Both the position numbers and the translations under genes were made by a program. Below the pieces are notes generated by a model. It did no database searches. It was given only the letters and a program-made list of their open reading frames with translations, and had not been told where the DNA came from. A stretch of 64,000 nt of DNA from Astropecten irregularis (lineage: Eukaryota > Echinodermata > Asteroidea > Paxillosida > Astropectinidae), in contig OZ020249.1 in NCBI GenBank assembly GCA_963971285.1, positions 2,418,001 through 2,482,000 of the forward strand, written 5' to 3'. Shown in pieces: positions 1-12,500 of this stretch; within the stretch, counting starts at the first letter, position 1; each line of letters begins with the position of its first letter.

Positions 1-3000
1 ATGCCGCAGTACCATGAACTTCCCAAGCGGACCTGCGGAACCAATCGGTTTTCGATGCTACCGAGACCTCCAGCCGCCTTGCCCTTATCATCCCACTGGT
101 GGCTGCTGGCCCACGGATACACAAGGTTTACACTTTCTCCGACCTTACCGAAGCGACAAAGGAGCTGTGGTTACAGCCTCTTGACTACAGGTCAGCATCT
201 TCAATTAATCAAGGCAGTGATCAACCTGATGGCTGACCCATCGAAGGATGGCCCAAACCGGCCTTCACCACTCCTGCATCTTACTACCACACCTAACAGG
301 TGACGGAAGTAGACCTGCATCAGTCCAGCACTCCTCAGTTATCGCACAACTCAAACAGGAATTTGGGCACCCCACATCTGGACTCCGCCTACCACCCGAC
401 GAGTAGGATGTTGTCTCTGCACAGCAGTGCAGAAACCTTGAGGCCATCTCCCCAGGGGATGCCACTCCACAACGGTAGTCCCCCTGGATTAAGACAGGAC
501 CTCACGGGGGATTAGAGCGATCAAACTATGTCAGTTCTCATCACCCTGCCATATGCAACCCGCATCTCCTGGCTTCTCAGCCCTATAGCCTCGACTCCAT
601 TGGCATCGCAGTCGAAGTTACGCAGCACATCAACCAGTACCTCCCCTGGTCGATGAAGGAAGTTTACCTAACGACACCCTCTCCTTGACATCAAGAGCCG
701 AGGCGGTATCTCGACGGGTCCCTCCTGGGGTGGAACACACCCCTCCCCCCACACCAGGCATCTGGGAACCGGGACCACATCTCCCGTCTCTATCTCACTA
801 ACACGCTCGTGCTACGGGCCGTCTTTGACGCCCGGCGACACTTTTACGGACACGTCAAGGGAAGACGAACACCGATCTGCTCCAATGACTCAACAGCTGT
901 AGCGCACATCGACCACCATTGAGCCACGTGCTCCCCACAGATGTGTGTCGACCTGGCAGATCCCTACGGTGGACCAAGGACAATGGCGCCCACCTACAAG
1001 CCATCCACATTGCCGACCAGGACAACATACTGCAGATGCTCTCTCCTGAGGGTGGATGAATCCAGAATGGACTTTCCACTCAGACATCACTAGGACGCTC
1101 TCTCTACGACTAGAGATGCCACGTTGACCTGTCTGCGTCAACCGAATACGTCCAACTACTGACGTTCTACACCGGGCACCCTCACCTTCGTTCATGGGCA
1201 ACGGATGCCCGACAGATCAGCGGTGCGGCCCTCCTGGTCATCCCTTTGATCTCCCTTTGATCTCCCTGATACCGCGCACGTTCTCCACAACTGGAACAGA
1301 AACGATGCTGCATTCTCCTATCGCCCTCACACTGGCCACGCCAGAACGAGTGTGATTCAGGCTCTTCAGACTGGCCAGACTTCTTGCGCTAAAACTGATC
1401 ATGCTCCCAGACCGGCCGGGCCGGCCGTTGCGCCACTGATCACGCTCCCAGACCGAACTTCCCTTCATCAACCTCGGTCAGTCAGGGATCCTGCTCCCAG
1501 CATCCGGAGGTCTCCACCTTATGTGCTGGATGCTGTCCAACGACCCTCTCTTCTGCTGGTCTTCTGACTACACTGCCGCCACGGCTGCACCGGGACGACA
1601 GCTGTCAACCGAAAACACACGATAGCGTTAACGCCTCTGCGCTTCGTGCTACATCGACCATGCACCTGTTACAGTGGTAGTGACCTTTCCTTACCCACTT
1701 GTTCCACACTGGACTGCAAGCTTCGACACCCTGCATCCACAGTTCTCCACTGGCTGCCATACCTGAGGACCCTGAGGATGGCTCACCCATATCAAACAAC
1801 GAGGCCCCTCACCTCCTCACGCAGGACTTAGAGCGGCCTCCCAGCAGACAGCCAATCCCATCCTGGAACCTGGACATTCTACCTGTAACTCCATGCAGGC
1901 CTCCACTCGAACCTCTGTGCTAGGCCCCTCTGATGCCCACTACTATCAGCTCCTGACAGTGGTTACGGCTATGAGGACCTGTGACATCAAGGCTCTATCC
2001 ATAGCTAGGGATCACATCCGCTGGGAGCCACATGGCTTTCGACTCACCCCGACCATCGGCTCTCCGCCAAGAACCAGTCCCCCTCCTTCGAGCCACTGGA
2101 CACTTTGGTACCATCTCTGGCTTCTCACACCGGGGACACATTCGACAATCATGGTGCTCTATCAGGACCCTGAAGCCGTAGTTGCCCCGAACAAGGGGCC
2201 TGAGAGGGAGTTCCTCTCAGCCGTTCACCTCTACCACCAAGCGTTGCCATCCATCGTCTTGGTACACCATTGCCCACTGGGTCGTCATCCAGCCGTCAAC
2301 CATCAAGCTGCAGGCCCAGACTAGCCACCCAGGCTGGATCAGCTAACCCAACAATACATCAAGGCCCACGATGCTTGAGAGGTCTCTGCATCCTGGTCCT
2401 ACTTCAGGGGAGTTTCATGCTGGAAGTGCCCCTCCGTTTTTACCTCCTTCACGAGGGACGTCTTGCAGAGCAACTCAACTCACGGCAGGACGGTCCTGGC
2501 CCCAACAACTCGGAGCCCAGGAAACCCTCCAACCATCTGGCACCTGGGTGAGACCCGCACGGACCCCCACCCAGGGTACAGCTCTTTAGGGGTAATGTAC
2601 ATGTAAAATCGTACACGTGTTACTTTACCTCCTCTACGCTACCACCTGGCTCATATCCACCTTCCACCTGACACTCCTCGTAGCCAACCCGCCACCGGGA
2701 TCCGGTGCCACTCTGCATTCGTAGTAACCGTCTGGGGTAGGTTGAATGCAGTAGACTCTCCCCCACCTGTTGTGGTTCGAGTCTACTAGTTCATACCTAC
2801 CCCAGACGGTTACGTCCCGCCCGTCCTCCCCACTCTTGGCTTCGAGGTGTTTAACTTCGAAAAGAAGGACGATCATGGCGGCTATGGCGGTACGCATTGT
2901 TGGAGGTCAGGGTGCACCACGGTTGATCAAGTCTTTTCAGCGAAGTAGCAAATAGGCGCAGGGGAATTGCATTCGTAGTAACCGTCTGGGGTAGGTATGA

Positions 3001-3033
3001 ACTAGTAGACTCGAACCACAACAGGTGGGGGAG
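1..3033 (+). mobile_element. DIRS-like tyrosine-recombinase retroelement, copy A (left part outside the window)
   Basis: Remnants of DIRS coding domains lie in order. An RNase H-like stretch at about 690-930 has the LDGSLLGW and NDSTAVAHID type motifs. A tyrosine-recombinase-like stretch at about 1600-2350 has an LLTVVTAMRTCDIKALSI type helix. Near 2720-2830 lies an internal complementary region: the reverse complement of one element end is joined to that of the other, around the word CCGTCTGGGGTAGG. The right inverted terminal repeat is about 2860-3033 and ends in ACAACAGGTGGGGG. This circle-junction layout is typical of DIRS elements. The copy is broken in several places and looks old. Copy B at 30.4-36.6 kb is the same family. 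It probably lies in an upstream intron of CEP85. Confidence 0.82.
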
Positions 3034-3142
3034 ATTTCTTGGCATTCCTTCGGCATACCCTGTATTTATATATTTATTAAGCTACATGTATATGATATCA
3101 TGGTATGTATGAATGATCCTAATTATTTGACATTGAGAAATC

Positions 3143-3387
3143 TGTAATAACACGTTTTGTTATTTTGTGTATTCAACAACATGATTTATTCATGATCCAC
3201 AATCAACAGTACAACCACATGAGGGCACTATATAACATTATTGAAATGTGTGGATCGGTTTGCGGAAACACTATGTGATATTCGTTCGTACTTCGCACTT
3301 TGCACTTCTATATCGTTCGCACTTCTCGCAATCAACCTTATGTGTTGCATAATGCGTCCATGTCATGTATTATTGAAATACATGACA
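3143..3387 (-). repeat. 3' LTR of the Gypsy-like element
   Basis: This 245-bp repeat starts TGTAATAACACG and ends ACATGACA. Its outer parts match the other LTR at 8389-8501. A pyrimidine run directly inside it is the complement of a polypurine tract, which fixes it as the 3' LTR of a minus-strand element. It is longer than its partner because of a central block containing GTGGATCGGTTTG. A related block occurs near 17.27-17.8 kb. Confidence 0.88.
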
Positions 3388-3399
3388 TCCCCCTTTTTC
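3388..3399 (-). other. Polypurine tract of the Gypsy-like element
   Basis: On the minus strand this reads GAAAAAGGGGGA, immediately before the 3' LTR. That is the expected place for the plus-strand primer of reverse transcription. Confidence 0.8.
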
Positions 3400-3629
3400 A
3401 TAATGCTTGTAAATATTGACTTTGTAAACATAACACGTATTGTATTGTTGAGGTTGATAAACTTATGGCAATGTTTTTATATCTCATGTTTTCTTGTTTT
3501 GTCATTTGACTAAATGACTGATGAATTTTGCACCGGTTGTTGAACCTCAAATTATTTTAGGTTTTGACATTATTACAACCCTTATGCAAATAGTGTAGTA
3601 CATGTAATTGGTCACATGTGACTTTACTT

Positions 3630-4045
3630 AATTCTGGTGGTGTCCCGAACTGTGATGGCTGTCCATAGGGTCCTGTCCTGCATTGCTGTCTCCAGATCTG
3701 TTGCCTCCAATTCTGTGTCTTTCTTCAAGACTTCTACATAGTTCAGCTTTGGTCTACCAGGCTTCCTGTATCCATGATTTGGTTTCCAGAGGATGAGTCT
3801 TGATGCAAGCTCCTCACTCCTCCTACTGCAGTGCCCGGCAAATCTTAAGTGTCGCCCCCTGATCTTGTCACTCAGTCTTGACCACTCCCCATACAGCTCC
3901 GCATTTGACATATGCTGATTTCAGTGAACATTCAGGACAGTCCGAAGCATGCGGGTGTAGCAGCCATCCAGCTCTCTTGCAAGCTTGGGCGTTACAGACC
4001 AGGCTTCGCACCCATAGAGGAAGACTGATTCTACAGTACATATAG
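3630..4045 (-). mobile_element. LINE fragment (C-terminal end of a non-LTR reverse transcriptase), nested
   Basis: The minus strand encodes LRFAGHCSRRSEELASRLIL and GYRKPGRPKLNYVEVLKKDT, the C-terminal tail shared by many RTE-like endonuclease/reverse-transcriptase LINEs. Just upstream, in another frame, is GCEAWSVTPKLARELDGCY type sequence, so the reading frame is shifted near 3.9 kb. Only the last 130 or so codons remain. It lies inside the Gypsy-like element, so it was either inserted there or picked up by it. Confidence 0.75.
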
Positions 4046-5087
4046 TGTAGTATCCTAATTGTGCTCATTCTTGTGACTTAAACTCGTTTTTGGGATTTAA
4101 CATGTCACTTTTGATTTCAACTTAAATTTTAATTGTTTCATTAAGACCATAATTCTTAACTTTGACAATTTTCTCAAAACTGTAACTTTTACATCAAAAT
4201 TCAAAATCAACCTTCGTCTTAGATAAGCCTAACTGTTTACATGTAGAAAGTCTGCTTTGACATAACATATTCACAGTATGTGTTTTTCAACATTCCTCTA
4301 CATACCTCCTGGGTGGTTTAATTGACCTACCACTCCTGGGGTGCGTTCCGCTTGCGGGAACATACGCGAACATGTTCGCGCCATTTGCGTTACGCTTGGA
4401 TTTTGTAGTGGAATGCACACGCAACAAATGGCGAACATGTGTTGCATAATGTGTCCATCTTTCATTCAATGTAGTAGTTAGCCAACTTCAGCAAACACCT
4501 CCTCTACACTGTTAGCTATGTTAGGCGAACGTTGTGTGCGTGTTCAGACTATGGTTGCTGTTTGTTTGGTACATGATCTAGATCTGGCGGTTCTAGGTTT
4601 GGTATTCCTTCTTTGGTTTTGAGAAGATGTTTTCTGTTTCTTCTCAGTTCTCCCATGGGTGTTATCACAATGTATGATCTAGGTTCCTGTGTTTTCTGTG
4701 TCACTACAGCTGGTTGCTAGGTCCCATCTTTGTGCTGCACTCTGACTGTGTCCCCTATGTTCAGATTCGGAAGTTTACCCAAATTTCTGTCATGTTATAT
4801 TTTCTGAACATTTTGCCTACTGATCAGTTGGTATTGGAAATAGGTTTGAACTTTTGGTTCCAACAATTTGGCATGTGTAGGAAGAATACTCCTTGTTCTC
4901 CTACTCATTAACAACTGACATGGAGATCCTATATTTTGATCTATGGGTGTGTTTCTATACTAATAGACTCAGGTAAGGATCTTGTTTACTTTTGTTTGCT
5001 TTCTTCAGCAGCTGTTTCACAGACTAAATGGTTCTTTCAGCCATTGCATTTGAATGTCCATACTCAGGGCTAGACTTTACATGATAA

Positions 5088-5217
5088 AATAGCGTTCCGC
5101 ACTAATGACGCCACACCATGCATGCACACATACCTCCACTCACCACACGTTTGCATGGCCGGTTGCAATGTTTGTCTGAGGTACGGTGCTATTTTTAGCG
5201 CAAGTGCACAGTGCTTT
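5088..5217 (-). mobile_element. Short MITE (AATAGCG...family), copy 1
   Basis: This 130-bp insert in the Gypsy-like integrase region begins AATAGCGTTCCGCACTAATG. It contains a GGTGCTATTTTTAGCGCAAG end and is the inverse of the copy at 37799-37964. The shared interior includes TCAGACAAACATTGCA, read on the opposite strand here. The inverted ends and two locations show an independently mobile unit. Confidence 0.7.
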
Positions 5218-5560
5218 TGCCATGATTGTGCAAATTCCCTGAACACATTGCTACTATACTGCGGGCCACCATCTGAGATCACTTGATCTGGAATTCCATG
5301 ACGAGCAAATATGCTCTTTAGTGCAGTAATTATTCCTTTACTGGTAGTGTCATCAAGCAACATTATTTCTGGAAATTTGGAATAGTAGTCTACTACTATC
5401 AAATATGTTCTTGAACCAAGGTGAAATAGATCAGTCCAAACTTTGGACCATGGACATTCTGGTGTAGGGTGTGGCATCATTGGCTCTCTTATGTTTGATT
5501 TCCTATAGTAGACAGACTGCACACCTGCTACACATGTCCTCTATTTGTTTAGACATCCCT
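5218..5560 (-). pseudogene. Integrase-core remnant of the Gypsy-like element
   Basis: Minus-strand translation shows an integrase catalytic core: WSKVWTDLF, VVDYYSKFPE and IPDQVISDGGPQY, which match the first and second acidic positions of the rve domain. A MITE sits directly beyond it at 5088-5217. A C-terminal tail reading RSGRSIKPPRRY on the minus strand near 4.3 kb probably belongs to the same reading region. Broken. Confidence 0.85.
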
Positions 5561-5869
5561 GGCCAATACAGAGTATCTCTTGCCCTAGCTTTGCACTTGT
5601 TCATGCCTAGGTGACTACTGTGTATCTTTGCCAGCATTTCTTGCTGTAGTGTCTTGGAAACAATGATCTTTTCTCCTTTGAATAGTAACTCTTCGGCTAC
5701 ATGAATTTCTTCACGAAAATCCCAATATGGTCTTATCTACTGGCACCTCTTGTTTTCTTTCTGGCCAGGCATCTAAAACTGTGTTTGTCAACATTTGTAG
5801 TGTTTTGACTTTCTTTGTTGCTATTTTAAACAACGTTTCTCATTATTCAAAGGTAGATTTGATACCAGC

Positions 5870-7383
5870 ATGTGCACTTGCATTGCTATTTCATTTTGCA
5901 CTACGGTTTGTTCTGCTGGCAGGTAAGCTCTTGACAATGTATCTGCTATTATCATTTCTTTGCTTGTCCCTGGCTTATGTATGACCTTTATGTCATATTT
6001 CTGTACTGCTAACAGTAGTCTTTGAATGCGTGGTGGCGCTGCTGACAGAGGATTTCTGGTTATTGCTTCCAGAGGTTTGTGATCACTTATTACAGTCACG
6101 TGTCTACCATATATGTATTGGTGAAATTTCTGACAGCCAAATTTGATGGCAAGCATTTCCTTTTCTATTTGTGCATAGCCTTTTTCAGTCTGTGTTAGAG
6201 CTTTGGAGGCATATGCCACAGGACTGCCTGACTCTTGTGTCAACACTGCACCCACACCATCCTTGCTGGCATCTACTGACAATTCTACTGGTTTATCTAC
6301 ATTGAAATACTTCAAAGTAGGAGTTGTTGTTGCAAGGTCTTTCAGCTTTTTGTATGCCTCTTCTTGTTCTGTTTCCCAGTGCCACTCTGTCTCCTTTTTC
6401 AACAGAATTCTGAGTGGAGCTGAGATTTCTGATAGAGATGGAATAAAACTCCCTATGTACTGAATCATACCCAGAAAGTTTTCCAAGTCTTTTCTAGACT
6501 CTGGAGTTGGCATTTCAAGAATGGCCTTTATTTTGGCTTTGTCTGGCTGTATGCCTTCACGGGATAGCTCACGTCCCAGGTACTGGACTTCTGTTTGTGC
6601 TATTTTGCACTTTGCCTTGTTCAGTTTGATTTTATTGGCTCTTGCTAATTCTAGCACCTGTTACAACCTTGCATCATGTTCCTCCCTACTTTTACCGTAC
6701 ACATGTCATCTATGTAACAGACTGCTCCATCAATATTCACAAGTAGTTTAGACATTCTCTTATGGAATACTTCTGACGCACTATGGATACCGAATGGCAA
6801 TCTCATGAACTTGTACCTTCCAAAAGGTGTGTTGAACGTACAGAGATCTGAACTCTGTTTATCTAATGGGATTTGCCAGAACCCATTGCTGGCATCCAAT
6901 ATGGAAAAGTATTGGGCCTTGCTGACTATCTCTTCAATCACGTGATGATGTTTTATGTTTTATTGCCTGATTCAACTCTTTGGGATCTAGACAAAGTCTG
7001 AGCTTGCCATTTGGTTTCTCTACAATTACCAATGAATTTACCCAATCTGTAGGATAATCAACTTTCTCTACAATGTTCTGTTTAACCAATCTGTCCAGTT
7101 CTTGTTTGAGTCTGTCTTGCAGTGCAAACGGTACTCGTCGTGGTGGGTGTACAACTGGGGTAGCGTTCTCATCAAGCTTGATGTGATGATTTCTGTTGAA
7201 GCATCCTGTTCCGTCAAAGACATCAGCATATTCCTTTGTGATGTCTGTTTTTTCCATGTTGTCTATGCACTTGATGAGCTGCATTTTGATGGCTGCATCC
7301 AGTCCCAGCAAGTTCTGTCCACTTTGACAACAATGAACTTGATCTTTTGTGAGATGCCACGATGGCACACTTTGATCACACAC
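5870..7383 (-). pseudogene. Reverse transcriptase and RNase H remnant of the Gypsy-like element
   Basis: Minus-strand translation shows Ty3/Gypsy polymerase landmarks: the VEKPNGKLRLCLDPKELN stretch, the LPFGIHSASEVF and CYIDDM stretches around the active site, and an RNase H region with SVDASKDGVGAVL and YASKALTQTEKGYAQIEKE. It is a broken fossil spread over more than one frame. The gag-like and protease region lies between about 7.4 and 8.39 kb and is less readable. Confidence 0.88.
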
Positions 7384-8377
7384 TTGCCAACTACTGGGAT
7401 CTTCTCACAGCTGTAGCTGATCAATCTCACTGTAGTGCTTGTCACTTGTGGATTTCTCTTGATTCGCTTCAGTGTGCTCTCCGAGATGATGTTTGCTTGC
7501 GCTCCATTATCTATCTTTAGTTGGAGACGTTTTTTTTCACCTTTAGTTTAGTGAACTCAGTCTTTTGCCTTGTCTCCTCAGTTTGTCTCTTCACGTGTGC
7601 CCACTGGGCCTTTAAAGAGCTCTTCTAATGCCATGTGTATAGCTGCAACATTTGGCATAATGATTGCGTTTCTTGCACTAGAGTCAAATCTGTCTGAAAG
7701 CTGGACAGCTTCTTCGAGGATGTGTTGTTCTAGATTTGGTACATGTTTTACTTTGTTTCTGCTGGGCCTTGGCTTCTTGGCTCCTTTTTCTTATGCTTAG
7801 GCTTTACTCCTATTTTATGGACAGTTGTTGCCACGTTGGTACTTTCTCCACTGGCACCGCTGCTCAGGCTTTCAATCTATGTTTTGCTTGCTTCTGCAGC
7901 ATGGCAGATTTCTGGCTAGATCTATGTTACTTTCCCTGAGCTGAGCATGTGCTCTCGAACCACATCACTGGTTTAAGGCTGTGCATCTAAATTTAATTTA
8001 CTATCCATTTAAATCAATTTTTTTTTACACCAATTGTCTAACCTTGATGTTGACTTTGCTTGAAGAACTCAAGAATGCCTTTGATGTGTTAGATTTTGCA
8101 GTATGTCTTAAATGTTTCCTTTATTTTCTTGAGGTTTTCTTTGTCTTCCGGTTGTTCCCACTTATATGTTGTGCAGTCGCATCACGTCCTTTCCCGCTGT
8201 GGTTAAAAAGAGTGCCGTTTTCTAGTTGTCGGGTTTACTGTTCTTTTCGGTGGCGAGCATGTACAGTTCAAATTGCTGCACAAACCATTTGCAGTTGTCC
8301 GCTAGATTACCCTGTAATATGACAACCCTTTTGGAAGATCTATTTTGTCCATTTTTATGGACTGTCAAGACGTTTAG

Positions 8378-8388
8378 TTCTGACACCA
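8378..8388 (-). other. Primer-binding site, tRNA-Leu type
   Basis: On the minus strand TGGTGTCAGAA directly follows the 5' LTR. It is complementary to the 3' end of animal tRNA-Leu, which ends TTCTGACACCA. This supports the orientation and the LTR boundary. Confidence 0.8.
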
Positions 8389-8501
8389 TGTAGTAACACG
8401 TTTTGTTATTTTGTGTATCCAACAACATGATTTATTCATGATCCACAATCAACAATACAATCACATGAGGGCACTATATAACATTATTGAAATACATGAC
8501 A
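8389..8501 (-). repeat. 5' LTR of the Gypsy-like element
   Basis: This 113-bp repeat starts TGTAGTAACACG and ends ACATGACA. It is followed by the AAATC duplication on its outer side and abuts the primer-binding site on its inner side. It matches the ends of the 245-bp LTR at 3143-3387. Confidence 0.88.
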
Positions 8502-8506
8502 AAATC

Positions 8507-9005
8507 TATATATAATTACTGGTACGTGTAATTTGAATCCTCATATTTGTCTTCATGTAGGTAGAAACATGTCCTTGCCACGTGTGTGACAATGAAGCAG
8601 TCAAACTTTTATAACAAATTATATCAATAAACTTTCACCAAGGAAATCTTTTGCATCAAACAGAAATAAAGGGTGCACAAAAAGAAACTAACATTGAATT
8701 TGACGCCTTAACCCTTTGTAAAAAGGTGCAAACCAAAACTTGCACTATTAAGTATACAGTGCGTAGCTGTGTGTAACCCATTGTTGACCCAAACAGTATT
8801 GCCCTATGCAATGTAGCACATGGTAAGTTCCTGTATATCTAAAAGGAGAGGTCGTCAAAATCAATGGAAGTTTTTTTTTTCACCCTTCAGTTTTATTTTT
8901 CCCTTGATCTACATAATGGTATGCATACATATCTTTGTCTTTGTCAATTTTATAAAAGTAGTTACATTTATTGTATTAAATTGTTTCTATCTGTTTTATT
9001 CACAG
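8507..9005 (+). other. Unique sequence before the first visible CEP85 exon
   Basis: Mostly AT-rich with a T run at 8870-8880 and a polypyrimidine-like end leading to the CACAG acceptor. I see no N-terminal CEP85 coding sequence here. Confidence 0.5.
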
Positions 9006-9592
9006 CTCCACCAAACATCCTTCATGAAAACGAAGCTCGCATGCTCCCAGTTGCCCAAGTAACTCCCTCCAAGGCTGAACAGAGCCCACCAAGAAAGAGC
9101 TTTAATAATGTACCATCCTCTGTCAACCTAAAATCCCGCACCCTGTACCACTCTGACATTGGTGATGGGCTTCCACACCATATGCGCCAAGATTCTACAA
9201 TAGACGATGAGTTCATTTCCATAGATGCAACACTGAATCAGTCATTACTAGCAGACACAGAACTCTCCAAAAATAAGTGGATCTCTAAAGAAAGTCACAG
9301 TCATCCTTCAGATCGGGACTTCAACAAATCTTATGCTCATAGCTATAGTACTTGTATTCCTCACAAACGGTCACCATTGGCAAGTAGTGTGATTAAGGGC
9401 TGCACACCAACAGGAGATGTCCACTTTGGAATGAGACATCCTGGCAAAGTATCGGTGGACAGCGTAGACAAACCAGGTTTCACTTCAACTTATGGTGCCA
9501 GTCTACAGTCTCATGACCTGACACACTGGCAGCAGCAGTTGCAGCAGAAGCGGTTGGAGCAGCAACTGGAACAGTTGCAAATTTCACACACA
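9006..9592 (+). CDS. CEP85: CEP85 exon 1 of those visible
   Basis: The acceptor is TTTTATTCACAG and the donor is CACACA|GTAAGC. It enters with two bases of a split codon and leaves in phase 0, giving 195 residues. This is the serine-rich, disordered N-terminal region. It holds DATLNQSLLADTE, which matches the human STLNQS motif, and ends in a Gln-rich helix (HWQQQLQQKRLEQQLEQLQ) that starts the coiled coil, as human CEP85 does with CRQQLELIRLQMEQMQLQ. No start codon is assigned. Upstream in-frame sequence lies past a good acceptor and is intron. Confidence 0.9.
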
Positions 9593-12500
9593 GTAAGCTA
9601 TCAAATTCATTATGATATTTTTGTAGTGGGTAAAGTTAAATCTTGAGTTATTTCAGGAGACAATTTGTCTTTAGTGTAAAATGTCTTTACATTTTATGAA
9701 TGCCATGATTAAAACATTTCTGCTTTGTAATGATTGCATGTAGATGCACACTTTGTATACAGTAATCTGTATAAAGCGTATGTGATTTTACATCCATATT
9801 TATAACCAAGATAAAGTGAAAGATATGTTTGACATATTGTACTTCACAAAGCATACATTTATACTAAAGAATCTTATAAAACTGCGAATGGAAAAATCAT
9901 GGAAAAGTTGTGTCCGAACTGAACATGTACCGTAAAGTTCCATGTATGCGGTACATTTTTGTTCACCTCGGCGGTCTCGAGAGTGTGGGTTGAGATCATT
10001 GCGCCGCGCCTAGTAAAAGCATGTGATGCACCATTGTCCATATCGGCAGCTTCTGTAACCAATTAGCGCGATGTCTGACTGAAAATCTTGCGATAGGCCA
10101 AGGAAAACTTAACTGCAAAATCGGTTAGGTTTAGGATTAGAGACACTGAAAATACCGTGCAAAAACACCGTTGGAGCACCGCAATGTGCACACGACGACG
10201 GGCCAGTGGACATGTGCATTTACAATTACAGTACATGCAAGCTCTGGACCATGATGGTCGGGCCGTCGGACCATAGTCAGACTTACATATTTCATTTCAG
10301 AATGTTGTGATTGTTCAATAAATTATCAAACCTGTGTCTGGAGTTATTATTTTAATCAGCAATAGTCACGTTTCCATTGGGAAATATCCTCATGGGTAAA
10401 AACGTTAAGTTTGTGGCAGCGTTTCGGTGCAACGTGAACCGCCATTTTGATTTGTTTTATTGTAAGATGACAAAGATTGTAGAGTGCACGCAAATCGTCT
10501 AGCCAATTACAAAATTTGATACGCACTTTTTTTTGCGGACGTAGGATCAACAATATGAGGCACATTGAGCTCTTACGCCACTAAACCCGTACTAAAACTC
10601 GTACACTAATTACCAACTCATACGCAAGTAATTAATCAGGTTTTTTTTTTAGGGGTTTGTCTTTTTTTTATCGGGATTTTTTGCGCGAGATTTTATTTGA
10701 CGGATTGGTTATTTTCAGAAAAAAAACCCCAGAATCGTCAATCCCTGAAATTCAGCGAAAAGTCATTTAATTGGAAATGGTGTACGAGTTGGCTGGCCCG
10801 GCATACGTACGAGTTCTATTTCCTTCCTCCATAGTCTGTGTACGAGTTGGAAGGCGTACAAGTTGGTCGGTGTACAAGTTGGACGGCGTACGAGTGGGTC
10901 GTCATACATGTTGGAAGGCGTATGAGTTGGTCGGCGTACGAGTTGGTTGCCGTACGAGTTGGTTGGCGTACGAGTTGGTCAGCGTACGAGTTGGTTGGCA
11001 TACGGTACGAGTTGAGCAGCATTTGTTGGCCCGACGAATTTCGCATTTCGTGTGTGAGGGTAATACCGATAGCTTTGGAGCTTTGGAGCACTTAAATGTA
11101 TTATACTTGTGTAACAGACTGAAATTGAGGTATACGGAACGGGAATGTACGCATTGTCTGTTGAATATGTAGACTGCAGAGGAAGTCTACTATGCATGGT
11201 GGAGATCGAATGCTGTTTGCACGTGTGCACGATTCGAAGTAGGCTGCATGCAACGGTAGTACTGCTTTTGCTGCGGCTTGGCGCACTTCAGGTTGTTGCA
11301 AACTCAGGCAAAACATCGCTGAAAGATGTGAGTTGGATTGAGTACTTCAATGTTTTTATTTTTGTTGAATTTGCAATTCTCAATTGAAATACAAGTCACA
11401 AATGAGCTGAGAAAAATGAGCGCTGCAGTTTTCTATATTTTTCTGGTCATCCACTGCTGATGTCAAAAGTAGAGGGTGCGGCGTATACATGGGACTTTAC
11501 GGGATATTTATTTAACTATATTCTCTGCTAAAATTAATATAATATTTTCTTTGTTTTCTCCATTGCAGGCAAACCATCCTTATTCTGGGGCGTTTACTTC
11601 TTCTTTTACTGCCCTTCCAGGCTCTCCCCAATTTGGCCAATATCTTGGCACATTGGAGGGAGTCATCCGAGCCAAAGAAAATCTTTTGGAGGAGAAGAAT
11701 CTTGTCATTGAAAGGTAAAAGTGGGTTCACACGGGCCACGTTAACTTACCCGGTACTCAGTGGTGCACCCGGGGGGAGAGGGTGGGCTTGAGTGCCAACC
11801 CCCCCCCCCCCCCCCCCAAGAGGGTCCCTGAAAAAAAAGGGGGGGGGAGGGAAAGGGAGAGGAGGGGGGGTTGAGGTACAAAATGTTTTTTGGCTGTTTT
11901 TTTTTCTTTGAGCCCACCCTAAGACAAAATCCTGGGTGCGCCGGTGCCGGTACTTGAACAATTTGCAAAAGACGCAAAGGTAAACAAAATTGCAACGCTC
12001 AAAAGATCGGCAAACCATTGCGGGGCTCGTAAGTGTTGTCAATTGTTTGCAGGTATCGTTTCTTGTTCAGCGGGAAATTCAAGAAAGTTTCCAATTTCTT
12101 GCTAACGATTCCCACATCCCAGGTCGTGTTTAAGTTGTGATTTGTTCTAAAAAATGTCTTCAAAGCTTCGTCATATTGGCAATCCATGAGCGATGTTCAC
12201 AAAATCTTCATAAAAGCCTCTTGAAGGCCAGCTGAAAGTCTTGCACAAGCAGCGAAGTTCACACGATTATTTCTCAAGCTGTTTGCATTTAAGTAACGTG
12301 TTCTTCATGCATGTCTACTGGGTGTAGATAGTGTGTGCTACACACGACATTTGCGCACATTTTGTGAGAACTTTGCACAAAATGTTGTGACTTCATTGTC
12401 ACAAGACGTTTGGAGAAAAAAATCCACTAATTTTTTACTTTTAACATTCGCGTCCTTTGCAAATTGTTCGCTTATGTTTGCGTGCCCCATGTGAATCCCT

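Larger units (their letters stand above)
3143..8501 (-). mobile_element. Ty3/Gypsy-like LTR retrotransposon
   Basis: The element is bounded by TG...CA end repeats (3143-3387 and 8389-8501) and flanked by the 5-bp duplication AAATC (3138-3142 and 8502-8506). On the minus strand the order is 5' LTR, primer site, gag-like start, reverse transcriptase, RNase H, integrase, polypurine tract, 3' LTR, which is the Ty3/Gypsy order. Over the 113 bp shared by the two LTRs I count four differences, so it is fairly recent. It is broken in several places and carries nested insertions: a LINE piece near 3.6-4.05 kb and a MITE near 5.1-5.2 kb. It lies upstream of the first visible CEP85 exon, probably in an intron. 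Confidence 0.92.
9593..11568 (+). other. CEP85 intron 1 (of those visible)
   Basis: GT-AG intron holding the unclassified repeat R1 (about 9920-10364) and a foldback with a 16-bp minisatellite (10582-11022). The rest (9593-9900 and 11040-11568) shows no feature I recognise. Confidence 0.8.

Noticed and set aside
8864-9005. In-frame upstream extension of CEP85 exon 1 (starting MEVFFFTLQFYF)
   Set aside because: It precedes a strong TTTTATTCACAG acceptor, is AT-rich and hydrophobic, and does not resemble the CEP85 N-terminus. It is intron.
10771-11172. 133-codon open frame with repeated YELVGVRVG peptides
   Set aside because: The frame exists because a 16-bp repeat lacks stop codons. Frames on both strands are open and there is no splice or start support.
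11758-11946. Proline/glycine-rich minus-strand frames
   Set aside because: They result from C and G homopolymers inside a hAT-type MITE.
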